From Callaeas wilsoni (Eukaryota > Chordata > Aves > Passeriformes > Callaeidae): a stretch of DNA of 64,000 nt. Both the position numbers and the translations under genes were made by a program. Under the pieces are notes generated by a model. The model was not told where the DNA came from, did no database searches, and worked only from the letters and a program-made list of their open reading frames with translations. The stretch is from positions 248,001-312,000 of the forward strand of contig VWPU01003192.1 of assembly GCA_013398955.1 (NCBI GenBank). The letters are read 5' to 3'. This document shows positions 24,651 to 38,370 of the stretch, piece by piece. Numbering within the stretch: position 1 is the stretch's first letter; each line of letters begins with the position of its first letter.

Positions 24651-27600
24651 TTATCCAGTATCAAAATCATGCTCTCCTAAAACCAAATTGGGACATGATT
24701 CCAGCCCAAATGTAAATAATTCAGAAGTATGTACTACAGATGAGCAAAATTCTTCTTTCATGTTCACAGAGGAGCTGTTCTTGCACAAGCAACAATGAAT
24801 GTGCTTTAAGCTGGTCTTCTCAAATACTTTAACTAGCAATAGTTTATTTTATACTGGATTTTAGCACAGCTTACAACTGCTGGGACACAGCATTCTCCAT
24901 CACATTCCCCAGTCTTTGCATAAACAATTACAAACATGTCAGACAACGCTCTGATGATACCTTTTGCAGGAAGAACTAGTTATTCTTACACATTTTCTGT
25001 GTACAAATGTGATAAAACAAAATTAAATTCAATCCTGCAGGTAAATTTTAATGCAGCTTGTTTTTTTCCTTTTTTTTTCTCTATGAAAGATGCCTCAGGC
25101 AAGGCAAGTATATTTCAGTAAGCAAGGGATTAACATTTTCTAAAATTTCCAGTGTTTTTATCTACTACCTTTTCCTAAATTGCTAATGCTTCTTCAAGTA
25201 TTAAAGCTGCAATGGGTTCTATAAATCCACTTTCTGATTATGTCAGTTAAGCTATGCATTTGGGAGCAAAAAAGGAAAGAAAAAGCCTGAGTGACTTATG
25301 TCGCAAATTGCCTTTAGTGCTTCAAATTCACACTATCAAATACAGAGGCACATTGTTCAGGATTGTTCCAGCATTAAAATAAATAGTAGTATAAGGCCCT
25401 TAGAGCTGTAAATGAATTACAATCCTTTTGCCAGGGAGATAAGGTTTGTGAGTGGGAGTAGAATCTTTTATTAGACCAACCCCTATGGTCGAAAAAGTAG
25501 ATAGGAAGGAATTGTACACCAGGAAGATTTTCTCCTTTTTCCCATTATGCTAGTTCTACCAGTAAAGACCTGCAAATTTTAGCTCACCCATGTCCTCTGA
25601 CCATCACAGCCACAACCATAGTAACACAAGGCTTTTTAAAAGCAACCTGAAAACTAAAAATAAATAAAATGAAAAAACAAGAGGACATCTTCAGCCTGCA
25701 GTGTTTTCGAACTTTCTCAACTTTGGCGGGTACACTGAGGTTACAGTAGGACTATTCAGAACAAGTCTTCATAAATTAAGGCCCGTGTACTGCATTGCTG
25801 AGAACAAAAAAAGCTGCTTTTTCCCCAGGTTTTCTTCTTGTTCTAGTAACACCAGAGGACAGGAGGGGAGAAAACTGGCCTCTGAAGAACGGGCTTTTGT
25901 GAAGCTGCTTGCATAATTTTGCTGTGGATGGATGGATCTTTTAGGAAAGGCTATATTGGCAGACATTTCTATACCCTTCATGCTTCTGTACAGGATTTAG
26001 AAAATATTCATTGTTCATACATGTCATGCACAGTATTTTACAATAACATTTTTCTCTTACAATTTAAGAAGCTGCACTGTGTCCTTCATTTCTTCCACAT
26101 TGCTCTGTTCTTTCTTTAATTGTTTCCTCTCTTTTTCTAGTCTCTGTCTCCATGTTTTTGCAATTTTGTCTGCTTTCCCATGAGCAAAGTTGCTACTGTA
26201 TTGGTTAATATATCTTTAAAAGTGTCAGGGATTTTTGTCTCCAGGACCGTCTTCTCATTTCTCCTGAATATATCTTGCTTCCTGTCCCAGAAGCACAGAA
26301 AGTAAAACAAAATTCAAGTATGGTGGCATAATTAGGCCACAATTTCTTTAATAAAAGCCATCTGGGAACAACTGTTAATAACTTGTGCAGGATAGGTCAC
26401 AGTCTCTTCCCTAATTGTTTTCACCTGCTGGAAGGCTCTTTCCTTCTTCCCTGCCACCCCACTCTGTGCCAGCTCCCTGCCCTGCAGAGTTCTCCTCCCT
26501 CAATCCTTTCCATCATTACTCCCCAGCCTAATGTTGGGCCTCTCTGATTATGCAGAGACTAAAGGCCTAGAAAAAGTAGATTTTTCCCTTCTACTGATAT
26601 AGTAGGAACTCTGCTTTCTGCTGTGCTCTGATCTGATTTGACTTTATCAAGCAAGGTATGAGATTGTCATCAGATAAGTGTCTGAAGAGGCTTTCTGTCG
26701 CCTGCTGAAATGGGCCAGTATGAACTTACCATTTCTAGTGACCCAGCCAGTTTCCTTGAAAAGGCAGAAAAATTCACCCTGTCTCAATCATCCAGTGATG
26801 GATGAAAATTACCTGAGGCCTCAAAATGTGGAAATGACTGCAGCAAGCTAAAAACCTATCTGGCTACAAATCCCAATGTAATCTGAGTGTGAGGGAGCCT
26901 TCATGTCTTTGCTGTTTTCTACCCTCCTTGTAATTCTTCTACCAAATTCATACTTGAATTATGTCTAAAGCAAGTAAACAGTGTTTTCTTGAAGTCAGGT
27001 GAAGGAACCCCTTCTTGGTTGTGGTGAAATGTGTCCAGAACAAGGAAGTAACCTGGAGAGGAGTAAGGGCCAGCTGCTGCCAGCAGCTATTCCCAGCTGC
27101 TTGCACAGGGGCTATGAGCATCCCTGTCCACATGCGTCTTGCTGCACCCACAGCTGGCTCAAAAACCAGAAAATTACTTTTTCCCAAAGCAAAAATATAT
27201 GGTTTCGGCACCTGATGCTCATCCTTAAAAAACCCCAGCAAACCCCATGACAACACAGGACTGGTGAAGTTAATGAGAGAGAAAGCCTGACTGGTTTTGT
27301 AAACGTGCCCTTACTTGGATGGAATTGCACTCTGCTACCGTCTGTGCAAGCTCAAACAGAAAGCTTGTAATTGAAGTAGCAAGAACAGGGAAGGAAAACA
27401 TGAGAAAGAAAGCAGTTTGACCAAAGTCCTGTAGGCAGTCAGTGGCAGAGCGAGAACTAATATCCTCTGATTCCTAATTCCCGATACTTTTCTCCTGTCA
27501 TCTGAAAATTATTTATTTCAGACACTCACTATTTGCTGGTCTCAGTGGGTTAAATTGGAGCAAAACATTTCAATGAAAAACAATCATTTTTATGTTCCAA

Positions 27601-30600
27601 GAATCACACTGAACAATCTTGCAGCTGATGTTTCTTAGGTAATACATAGCTGTTATATGGAATGAAAGTTTGCTCTAAGTGCTTGCTGCTGAAATGTAAG
27701 AGTGAAAGATGACTTTGGAGAGCCTCAGGAGCAGCTCAGGCAATGTGTGTCCTCCCACAGATAGAACAAGGAAATTACATAGTCAGGGACAAGGCAAAAA
27801 TCATAACTGTTTTTTATTAGGCTCTGTCCTCTCTTTGTTAGGATTTAATGCCTTCACTGTCGTCAAACCATAAATCTGTTTTTTCTCCTTTACACTGTAA
27901 TTACAATCTTGTTTGGGGGAAGTCATATTGTAGGGGCTGAAGAAATACCCCCAAACCCTCCCAGTACCACTAGCTTAAAGGGAAGAGATACTTTCTTTAA
28001 ATAACCTTAATAATATCTTTTGCTCCTAATAATATAGCAGAGCGGAACTATCTAAAATGTATGGCTGCAGTCTTTCTGAAATGAAAACAAGAAATTTAAT
28101 TGAACATCTATCCTGGAGCTTTCTTTCATTCTCTGATAGAACATTACATGTAAAAATATCAGGACAATATTTCAAGAACAAGATGAGGTTTCATTCAGGC
28201 TGTGGGGTTTTCTCTGTACCGAATGTATTACAAGATCTGCAGATGCTGGCACAATTGTAAAACTACCATCATGATGAACAGATTGTGTTAATTGGTATTA
28301 AGGAATATTTATGCTGGACTGACTAAGTGAAAAACTTTAATTGGTCGGAGACACTTAGGTGATGATACCCAGGGAGTCCTATTAGCACTGAATTGATGTA
28401 GGAGCTTATCCTTGCAGTTGATGGCGACCAGCGTGGTGAACAAAGTTGTGATGTAAGAGTAAAACTCCCACCTTAGATTTATGATCCTGAGAGATACAAA
28501 CCGCACTCCATTCTGCATGGTCTGAATTACAGATCTCTATTTAACAGGATAACATAGACCTGCTGTTACAATTGTATCTGTGATTACAACGCTCTAGAGT
28601 GTGCATTGCATTGTAATGCAGTTATTTATGCTGTGCCCTTTTGCTTAAAGCAATAATACATCAGTACATACATGAAAGTCCAAGGAAATTATTGCGTCTC
28701 ATTACTTGAGAGAATTTTCCGTAAGAGACGCCAGAGAAACTCAGAGAAATTTAAGTTTCTCCCTTCAATCATTCAGCGGTAACTTGCACATCCATCTTCA
28801 GAGAAGTTTTTCTTTTGGCAAAATGTGTTATTCCAGCTGTAGATAGTTTTGTCATATTTCTATTCAGTATCTCTGGAAACTTTAACCACGTTTAGATGCA
28901 CCTAGCTCTGAACTGCACTGAGCAGCAGAGCGAACTGCATCTCTCTTACAGAGACCGGGCAGCGTAGCCACCTGGAACACTGCTTCTTTTGTTGGCACTC
29001 CTCTAATCCATTTTTCTGTAGATCTGGTTTATAAATACAACCTCGTGTATCCTGAAACACTACACATTTCAATAAGAGCCCTTTGCCTCTGTCCTTCTCT
29101 CAGATCTCCAGCAGCACAAAGCATTGGCGCTATGGAGGGGCTGTGGAATGATAGAATTTCCAATACATTTCTGGAGTCTTTCCAGGGTAGACTTTTCAAA
29201 CGCAGAGCATGTGCTTTCTGAAAAGAATTAGGTAGATGGCATCTGAGTCCTTTGGCTACCTTAGAAAAATTATCAGAAAAGTCCACTTACCCTTTCACAG
29301 CACTGAGTAACTTCCCTTAAAGGTGACCTCTACCATTACAAGCCAGGTGACGCTGAAAGCTACAGGGCTCTCAGGACAGACACTCAGTCACCATTTGCTG
29401 TTTCTCATAGCACTTCAGCAGCTGAAAGCTGCTGGTTTGATGTGACCATTGGCTAGAATTATTTGTTCAGCCTCAGTGGCAGTGGCTTGACTTTGGCTGA
29501 ATATCAGTCCAGACATCTTGGGAATACTACGCCAATATGCGCCCTTGACAGTGATGTCAAAGTGTGGAAAGATCATTAGGCCGCACCAAGCTAGGCTGGA
29601 TGGACATTTACATGGCATGAGGTAATCCTATCAGTGACACCTTAAATGAGAAAGCAACCCAAACATTATACGGGCTTGCCAAATTTATCTGCAAGGTCAC
29701 TCTGTCTCGGTCACTACTGAAAAGTGTTTGGCAATATTTTGCTAAAATATAATACAGAAGTTTTAAGGTTACTTTATTCACTGCTAATATCTCATTAACT
29801 CTGGTCAAAAGCAGAGTTCCTTGTTTCCTTAATATTACTTATATTTGACAGAAAGCAGCTGCAGGATACCTTCTCAAGTCCACTCATGCTTATCATCACT
29901 GCTAGGACGATTAATTCACTGCAGTATACTTTAATGTACTATAACATTTAGAAATGGCATTTGGATGTGCCGTAATACTATTTTGCACAATTAACCTCTG
30001 GTTCCCTTCCATATAAGCCTGTTCTAAAGAAATATCAGTTATGCTGTGTTATTTTCAAATTACATTGAGTTTTGTGCCTTTTTCCTAATAGGTTGCCCTT
30101 TCCTCAGAGAGTAGTAACACCCATTGAATTGTAATAACACTTTATTTTCCTTGCAACAAAGCAGTATAAATCACAGGGATAAAAGGAGATGAACCCATTC
30201 CCCAGCCCTAGATCAGACAACTCCTGACCACAGTTTTTAAAATTAGGTTCTAGATTCACACGTTAGTTTTGCAAACAACAAAATGAGTCAATATAAAGAA
30301 GGGAATCTTTCTCTTTGAATAAGAAAATTTAAAAATTCTAAATAATCCTGCCTTTAAACCTGTGCCAAAGAGCAAATCGTCCAGTTCAGGGTCATTGTAA
30401 AACACAACTTTATGCTTCATTCTGTTGCTTAAGAAATGTGAACCAGAATGTTCTGTTAGAGCGTAGAGCAGAGGAAAAGTATGGAAGATGGCTTGCTTTC
30501 TAAATTTCATCTTGAGCTATTTAATTCTTTTTGTGGAACTGATATTTTTCTAGAGACTTAGAGAACTAGAAACATACGGTGTGGTTGTAGAGAAATAAGT

Positions 30601-33600
30601 TTTTTTAAAGATCATCAGAATAGGGATGTGTCACTAGAACAACAGGCTCCAGCTCCATTACAGAGGGATGGAGGCAGTTAAATATAAGAAATTTTCAGAG
30701 GAGGAATATATCATTTTAGTTTATTCAGGATATGGTGGGTGAAAATTTTAAACTCATTCATTAATCTCACTAGTGAGGAATAGCTACAGAGTCACACACA
30801 AATCTAGCTGATCTCACAGATTCAACCTTCTAGTGGAGTCAACAAGAAAAAGTAGTTTTTGAGATATATTTGATGCCTTACTGCTTTGCAGTCCCACTTT
30901 GTCAAAATGCACAAAACTCTTGGCATAGGTAGGATTTTCATTTTTTGAAAATAGGTGCTAAAATTTACTTTAAAGACTCAGCATCTCATCATGAAGGAGA
31001 ATGCTTCTATCAGACTCTACAACAAACAGCTCTAATTCTGCTCTTTTTTGCTAGCATATTTTAAAATTACAGTAACATAGCTGGCTGTGTTATTATCTCG
31101 ATTATAAAAATGCATCCAAGATCAGAATTTAGCCCATTGTATTTTTCCAATGTTTTATATTGCTAAAAAGAATGGATTTGGCTCAGTCAAATTATGCTTT
31201 CTGTTGTTTCATTCCTATGTTCAGCTGAAGACTACCAGAGTTGTATTTGTGCATCTCATTGCAGAATTTGGCCCAAGGGTTTAGAGCTTCTAATATTTAC
31301 AAAACAGATTGTATTCAATTTGCTGACACAAATATATAGCTTTAATACTATGAGGCTTTAAAAACTTATATTCATGCCTAGATGCAGGAAAAGAGTGGAA
31401 GTGAAATGAGTAAAATCTTATTTTTACATTGCCTATTTTGTGGTAGAGTGATAGAATTCAGCAAACTAGTCTCATCTGGTTACCTCATTGCCTTGACTTT
31501 CATCTGAAGTTATCAAGGTTTTCACAAGAGCATGCTCTTAATCCCCCCTGCTTCTTGCTAGATTTTCTAATCTTGGACTATTATGTTCAATCACACGTGA
31601 ACACATTTCTCTGGCATTTGAGCTGCACAAATTCTTTTGTGTGTGGTTTCAAACAAGCTCTAATGCACCGCCAAGTTGTTGAGTTTAGTCAGTACTTTCA
31701 AATGGGGAAAAATAAGTTCACAAAGCAGCTTAGAACTGTTCCAAGGGCATTGTTTATAGCAAAAGAAAGAGGTTCAAAAACATTGTCCACAAAGTTTTCC
31801 CCTCAGGTATACCTGGAAGAACATCTGGATTTGCCTCAAGTAACCAAGAGAAGAACCTGGGTTAATTAATTCAATCAAGATTAAGAAAGCCATCTAAGGT
31901 TTTGATTTTGCAGAGCACAGATGTGAACTGCTGCACAAAGGCAAGGTTAAAAGAAATGCATAGAGTGGTCAGTGTGGGAGAAAGGAGTCCAGCAGGAGAG
32001 GATGTATGCTGGGTGGCTGCCAAGCCTCTTCTGCCTGGCAGGAAAACCACGAGCAGCTCTAACACCTGTTGTTATACCGGCCAGCAGACTGGAGCTCACA
32101 TGACATGGTAGATGCCCGTTGCTTGCCCATTTGTATGTTTCCAGCCCTCAGTACTCCTGAATAAAAGCAGCTGGGAATGGAAAGGCTGACTTTCCACGTG
32201 GGGTACTGCCCAGCAGCTCGCTCTGGTCCTTCAGACAATGTGCACCCATGAAGACGTGGCAGCTTGGGGTTCCCACATGGCTCTGAGAGAGGAAGGCTGT
32301 TCCTGAGGTTCAGACACAGAAATGGTGCTTGAGAGATTGGGTGAGGGCTGCACCATATGCTGGATGGCCTTGGGCAGGATACGGAGGGCTTCTTTGTGCA
32401 GTTATCTACTCCATCACAAGGCAGACATCACCTGCTGCTGAACCCCATAGGCAGAGTTTCACACTGATGCAGATGAGCAGATGCAGTGCAAGATGGCAGC
32501 AAGGGGAAACCCCAACTGCTTTGAGGTTTCACTGTCTGTTCTCTACAATGGCATCATAAATTCACACAGACATAGGAAACAACATCCCAACAGCTGGATA
32601 ACATGGATTCTAGAGTAGTATCAGCCATTGAAAATAGATGTGTTTGTTTCTTTCTTCCGGACTCATCCATAGGAAAAAAAGAAAAAAAGTCTGGCTAGCA
32701 TCTCTTCATTCCCTAAAACTCTCTTTGTATGAAATCTTTTTTACAAGGTTCATTAGAGCTACTTCTCTTCTTTCCCTCCCCCCACTATCCCTTTTATCAC
32801 CCACTTTACCCACCTATCTTGCTTTTCACATTCCTCTTCCATTTTCATGCATCCTCTCTTCCCATGGCTTTGGCTATCACTTCTGAAGAGCTTGGAGTGT
32901 GTCCCTGGGGCTGACTTCCGAGCAGTAAGCTCCAGTGCTTCAGGAAGGTGACCTGTCAGTAGTTTTAGGCTCGACTGAAAAATCAGCAAATAACACGAAC
33001 ATGATGAGATTTTTGCTTTGCACCCTTACATACACACTTTGGGACTTGAATCCTGAGTGGTAATGCAGCACAGAGGTTGTGCATGTGCAGAAGCAAAGAG
33101 AGAATTTATCTTCAGATACATTAACCCACACAGAAGAAATAAACACAACTTTTGCACTGTTTGCTGAAAAGAGAATTGACTGAAAAGAAAATCAACACAA
33201 AAGAGATGAGTTAGGCATAGAGAACAATCTGTGGTCTATGTTGCAACGATGGAGCTGAGCTCAGTTGGCTTATTGGAAAGAGAGAAGGAGGAAAAAAATA
33301 GAACTTGTTCTGGTAGAGAAGAGTCTCTCATGCTGCTAATCAATTCAGTGGCCAAATTGGCTATTGTGATCTGATGGTTTAGCTCTGCCAACTCTTGTAA
33401 TTATCTCTATTCCCATTCTCCATTAGTGGCCTTTTCAAAGGATATGAGTTTTCACAGTGTCAGACTATGCCATGCAGTGAATACCACACCATCAGTGCGT
33501 TGCAAACATAATACAGCATAAATGATTTACAAATATAGCCTCTTGCAACAGTAGGTGGAACACAGTAGTTATGTGTTCCTAGGCCTCAGGGTTCTGGTTT

Positions 33601-36600
33601 CCTAATGGGTGCCCTTTCCTCCCTTCATATTCTTTTCCTTGCAGATTATGGTGTGGCAGCCACATGCCATCTCATTAGCTGTGGGTAAATCAGAGCATAT
33701 GAAAAGATGAGGAGGCATTCAGATATCTAGAGCTGACAGGTAGCACAAAGGTGCTGGAAGAGCCAGAGGGCTCTGGCCAACCATCCACTCTGCTGACTGT
33801 TCCCTCAGACATCATTTCACAAGGTGCTGTTGCAGAGAAGGGCATCACAGCAGCCCACAAGCACAACACAGTGTTTGGTACAGGTCTCACAAGTGCTGCC
33901 ACAGAGGAGCAATATTTTCAGATGTAAACAAAACTTACAGAAGCCACATGACGGAGCTGCTGAAAGAGCTGCTGTGGCTGAGGGTGAGCAGGTGGTGTAA
34001 TGATTGAAGGCAAAATGAAATGTCTGCTTTGACTGAAGGGACATGTGCTGTTTTCCCAGGAGCTAAAATGTGACTCAGAGACCCTTTAAGTGCATGCAGA
34101 CATGCCAAGAACAGTATTTAAGAAATGCAACATCACATACAATATTTAAGTAATTAATCACAGTATTGGAGAAAATAAGATACATCACACTAAAAATTCA
34201 AATCGACTTCTTTTTTTAAAAATAAGAAACACAAGACTGAACAACCAGATGATTCCCAAGAGAATCTGATGATTAACTGGCTAAATCAGGACATCTGCAG
34301 GATGTAAGAATAATAGAAGGAAGCGGGAGTTTTGGCTACCACTTTTATAATTAGCAATTGTAATGATCTTAGCGGTGTCCTCCTGAAAGAACTTGAATAT
34401 TCATGTTGAGGCACAGCATTCTGTTTCAGCGCTTTTGGTAACTGTAGCCACTTGCACAGAGTCAAGCACACACTCAAATCAGGAAGTCAAAATGAGTGCT
34501 CCAAATACTTTCTGTCGAAAATTGTAAGGAAAGCTGTTATTTGCATGCAGTAAGATGGGGAAGAGAAACACAGCGTCCAAGAGCTCCCTTGGCATTTTCA
34601 GTTTCCTAAATAATTGTCTTGCTTCTGCTTCTTTTTTTTTTTTTTTTCTCCTCTCCATATTAAATTCAGACTTGACCCAAGGAAATGCAAAATACATCTG
34701 AATCTGTAAAGTTAGATTTCATAACGTCAGGCCAGACGGTAGCAGTTGCTATCTATAGAAAGCTAGGCATCCATTCATTCTTCCTGACTGGTTGCTAAAA
34801 TTTCATAATGACCTAAGATGAGCCTGTAGGTCATACAAGGTTGTTTGTGGTCATACTTAATTAGTAGTTCAGTGGATACTCAGACTGCTTTTCAGTTTTT
34901 TCACCTTCACAAATAAGCGAGATATATGCCTGACCAAGTTCCTCTGTTTTTTCTCTGCATTTTTGTACCACAAAGAAGCAAAGATTGATGACACACATCG
35001 TCTTTGCAGGGAACAAATGAGATCAGTCACTCCTCTGTAAGGTTGTAGAAAGAGGGACACCCATCTGCCTTCGGATTGATCTGCAACCCTCAAAAGGTTG
35101 CATATGTCCGTTGTATATGTGAGGTAATGTGAGGTGAAATCACTTCCTTTGCTCTCTTTAGCCACTGGAAGATGTAAACTCAAACAGGTTCTTGTCCATT
35201 TGAGTGTGTGCAAGTGTGTGCTTTGGCTGTGGGCACCAGGAAAAGCGTGCAAACCTCAGTTAATGACTAAAACACACTAACAAGCATCATTATGCTTGTG
35301 AATTGCTCTTGGGCAACTGAACGGTTTGCCTCTATCCAGGACAAGAAGGAATCAATTAGCAAAGAGCCAGAAGGCAATGATCCAGGTGCACTCCACGTCC
35401 AGAGGAGTGGGCTAGCAGCTGCAGTGTGGTATCTAGGGCAGAACCAGCTTGGTAGGTTGATGCCTAGAGAAAATTGTAGGCTGGTCAGGCTTCCTATCAG
35501 TCAGATCAAACTGATTTAATTTCCTATGCTCAGGCAATGCGGTGGCTACCCACAGAAAGACTCTTATTATCATCAAAATCCTACACTGAAAATCAATATA
35601 TACCTTTTCTTTTCCCCTGCTTCATAAGAAACTATGTGGACATACAGCTCCTCCTGGGACTCCATTTTCCAGTTTATCTATGGTTTTTGTTTGTTCCTTG
35701 CACATGAACTTGCTTCAGATAGAACAAACGCTTCAGACAGCACCATGTCCTATGAAGTGCACTCTGAGGAGACAGGTCAGCTTTCAAGCACAGAGAATAT
35801 TTCAATGGATGCAGGTTTCCTGCCCAAGCACCTATCTGCCAGAATGGAAGTGGCACTGCTGGTGGCTTGCCTTCACAAGCAATCTGAGTTGTGACGCAGT
35901 TGGCTCTGGCGATGCTCTGTACTTTGCATAGCTGCTGCATTAATTTAACTGCTCGTCTCCACTTCAGCTTTCAGTCTAGGGTTCATTTCCATCGCTGTCA
36001 AGATGCTCCTCAAGCTCCATCAGCGTGAAGTTCAAGTTCCTAGAGGTCCCACTCTTATCCTGGGCTGGCCTCCAAATCTTCCAGGTGCTGAAATGTTTCT
36101 GATGCTAGTGCACAACATGTCTTTTCTCAATTCCTCTCTCCAGACCAAGGGAGTGCTTTAGCACCACAAAAAATACCACTGCTGATCTTCCGCTGTCGTT
36201 TGTGCACCCAGCATATTATACCATGTTCATTTAGAAGAGCACTTAAAATTAATCTATGTAGCCAAATACACCCAAACTAAAGAAAACTTATCATATGCAA
36301 AATAAAGTAATTATAAACCTGACAGAGGTACACTCAGCAAGTTCAAAAAATTAAAAATTTATTGAAGACCTTCATGTTGCAAGGTGCTGCAGACCAATGT
36401 TCACAGCAGGATCACAAGTGCCCTTTTGGGCATGGGTGTATGTACTTACATGCATGAAGTTGAGCTAAGGTACCTTGCCTGTCGGGGAGGAAGAGTCTTT
36501 GCTTTAGTTGCTTAATCTTTGGCATCAACTTTATTGAGTTTTGGACAAAACTTTTATAGATAATGACTCAGGTGAGCAGCAGTTTATGCTGCAACTTCAG

Positions 36601-38085
36601 ATCCAGCCTCAAAAATCTACTTCTTAAAGTCCAGAAACGTGTGGAGAGGAATTGTATGCAAAACAGGGGAATATCAGAGACAGAAACTGCACAAAAATCC
36701 CTTTTTCCAGCATATTAAACCCAGAAGTTTATATTTGCTCATATTTGCAGAGCCATATTTTTCATTTTCTGTTTGTTGAAGACTTACTATTAATTACACA
36801 GTAAATAGAGTTTAATGTTTACGTCTAACTTGTACGTTTTGGACTGAATTCGTCTACACAGATTTGCAAACAGCAGCAGTTGGACTCTTGAATATTGATG
36901 TGCTGATACTGGAAGAACTAGCTCAGGGACCACATTGCCCGTTCCTGTATTACATGACAGCCAATGACTAAACAAATTAGGAAGACGGGCTTTTGGTTTT
37001 TTTGTGTGTGGTTTTTTGTTTTAGTTGTTGTTTTAAACTGCAATCATATTTGTGCAGAGGAGGAAATAATCCAGAATTTGCATGGTGACAAAAAAACCCA
37101 TGAAATATCCTATTTGCTCTTAGATGTTCAAATGATGGCCTATAAAGGCCATCTGAACAGCAAGCACAGTACTCAGGGAGCCTCCTTGTCCACAGGCAGC
37201 TGCTGGCTTGGAGATCAGTGGGAAGGAAAAGGAGGAGCATCCTGTCTGCACACATTTCCCCAGAGGAGAAGCTTTGCTGGCAAAGCCAGGAAAGATGCTT
37301 TTCAGTGATAGCTCCAGTGTTTATTGTTTCATACAATATGGCCAGGCTTTCGGAAAGCAATACCTAGGCAGAAAGGTATTGTCTTATAGAAACGGATAAT
37401 GGATGGATCTGAGCTGATACAAGGCTTTGCCTTTGTGTAGGAAGATTAAATAATTCCCAGAATACGCTGCCCAATAACACCTCTCTGCATTGAATACTTG
37501 CAAGGGGATTGTGTTATAAAGCTGCAGCAGAGTGCCACCAGTCTCTTGGATTACCTCATTTGGGCATGCTGAGGGTGTTCACAATTCTACACATGTAAAG
37601 ATGCAGCAAGCAAAGACTGATGTTTGAAAGGTCTCTCTCCAAATAATAGGGTGCTGTGAGTTTTTAGTGCAGGATTTTGTTGCAGGATTTTTTTGTGCTG
37701 CTTTTGTCTGCTCTCCTCTCAGCTCAAATATTATGAGACAAAAAAAGCAAGAGCAGTGACAGCAAAGACAGATTTTTGTACGTGTTATGACACTGATTTA
37801 TGAACAATCCTGATATCACACAGCTCATGGGTAGACACAAAGGCAACAGAGACATGAGCCCTGAATCTGAATATTAACACAGGGTTACTATCACATTTAA
37901 GTCATGGTTAATGTAAAAAAGTAAAAAAGGCCAAGGAATATGATAGGATTCCTATACTTATGCACCAAAAAGGATAGGGGCCAAAAGAATAATAAGATTT
38001 CTTAATCAGCTTAAAGTTCATGATGTTAAAAACGTAAGAAATCTGATCAAACAGTCCATTATTTTAACAACTGCTCTCAGACCTC
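24651..38085. other. Long stretch without a recognisable gene
   Basis: Thirteen kilobases of mainly AT-rich sequence. Open frames (up to 127 codons, for example 34869-35252 minus and 36977-37360 minus) lack recognisable domains and often overlap on both strands. Slightly GC-richer patches lie at 27000-27260 and 32000-32560. 32760-32860 is pyrimidine-rich. A short splice-flanked candidate at 33645-33684 is listed separately. Poly-T near 34632-34648. Confidence 0.42.
33645..33684 (+). other. Candidate micro-exon (splice context only)
   Basis: A pyrimidine tract ending TTCTTTTCCTTGCAG precedes 33645 and G|GTAAAT follows 33684. One frame stays open (IMVWQPHAISLAV). At 40 bases it would be a very small exon, and no partner exon is visible. 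The splice consensus is good; everything else is speculative. Confidence 0.12.
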
Positions 38086-38129
38086 ACGGCATATAAGTGA
38101 GCCCATCTCACACTGCAGGATGGCTCATC

Positions 38130-38370
38130 ATCTGGGCCACCCATAGTGCTGAGGACCTCAACCCACAAGCTGCCTTCAGTATTAGGGTGAGGGCTCAGGG
38201 AGCCACAGAGGCTACAGCTCCAGGAACACTGGCGAAGTCATAACCAGGGGAGCATGTCATTCCATCAAGATTGTTTTATCCACACCTTTCTTATCTGGGC
38301 CAAACATGGTGCTAGGGACTTCAATGTTAGCCCTGAACTGCCGCTAGGATTAGGGTTAGGTGTTCCACAA
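38130..38370 (+). repeat. Diverged tandem repeat, ~163-bp period, TTAGGG-like core
   Basis: The stretch starting ATCTGGGCCACCCATAGTGC at 38130 recurs at 38293 as ATCTGGGCCAAACATGGTGC, and the next ~60 bases align with a few gaps (GAGGACCTCAA / AGGGACTTCAA, then AGCTGCC.. / AACTGCC..). Each unit ends in a telomere-like string: ATTAGGGTGAGGG in the first, GGATTAGGGTTAGG in the second. It is probably a remnant of a satellite or minisatellite. I cannot assign a family, and the outer limits are uncertain. Confidence 0.6.

Noticed and set aside
35990..36115. Minus-strand open segment ending in FTLMELEEHLDSDGNEP and a stop
   Set aside because: About 45 codons, looks protein-like at the C-terminus, but has no acceptor site, no recognisable family and an in-frame stop just upstream.
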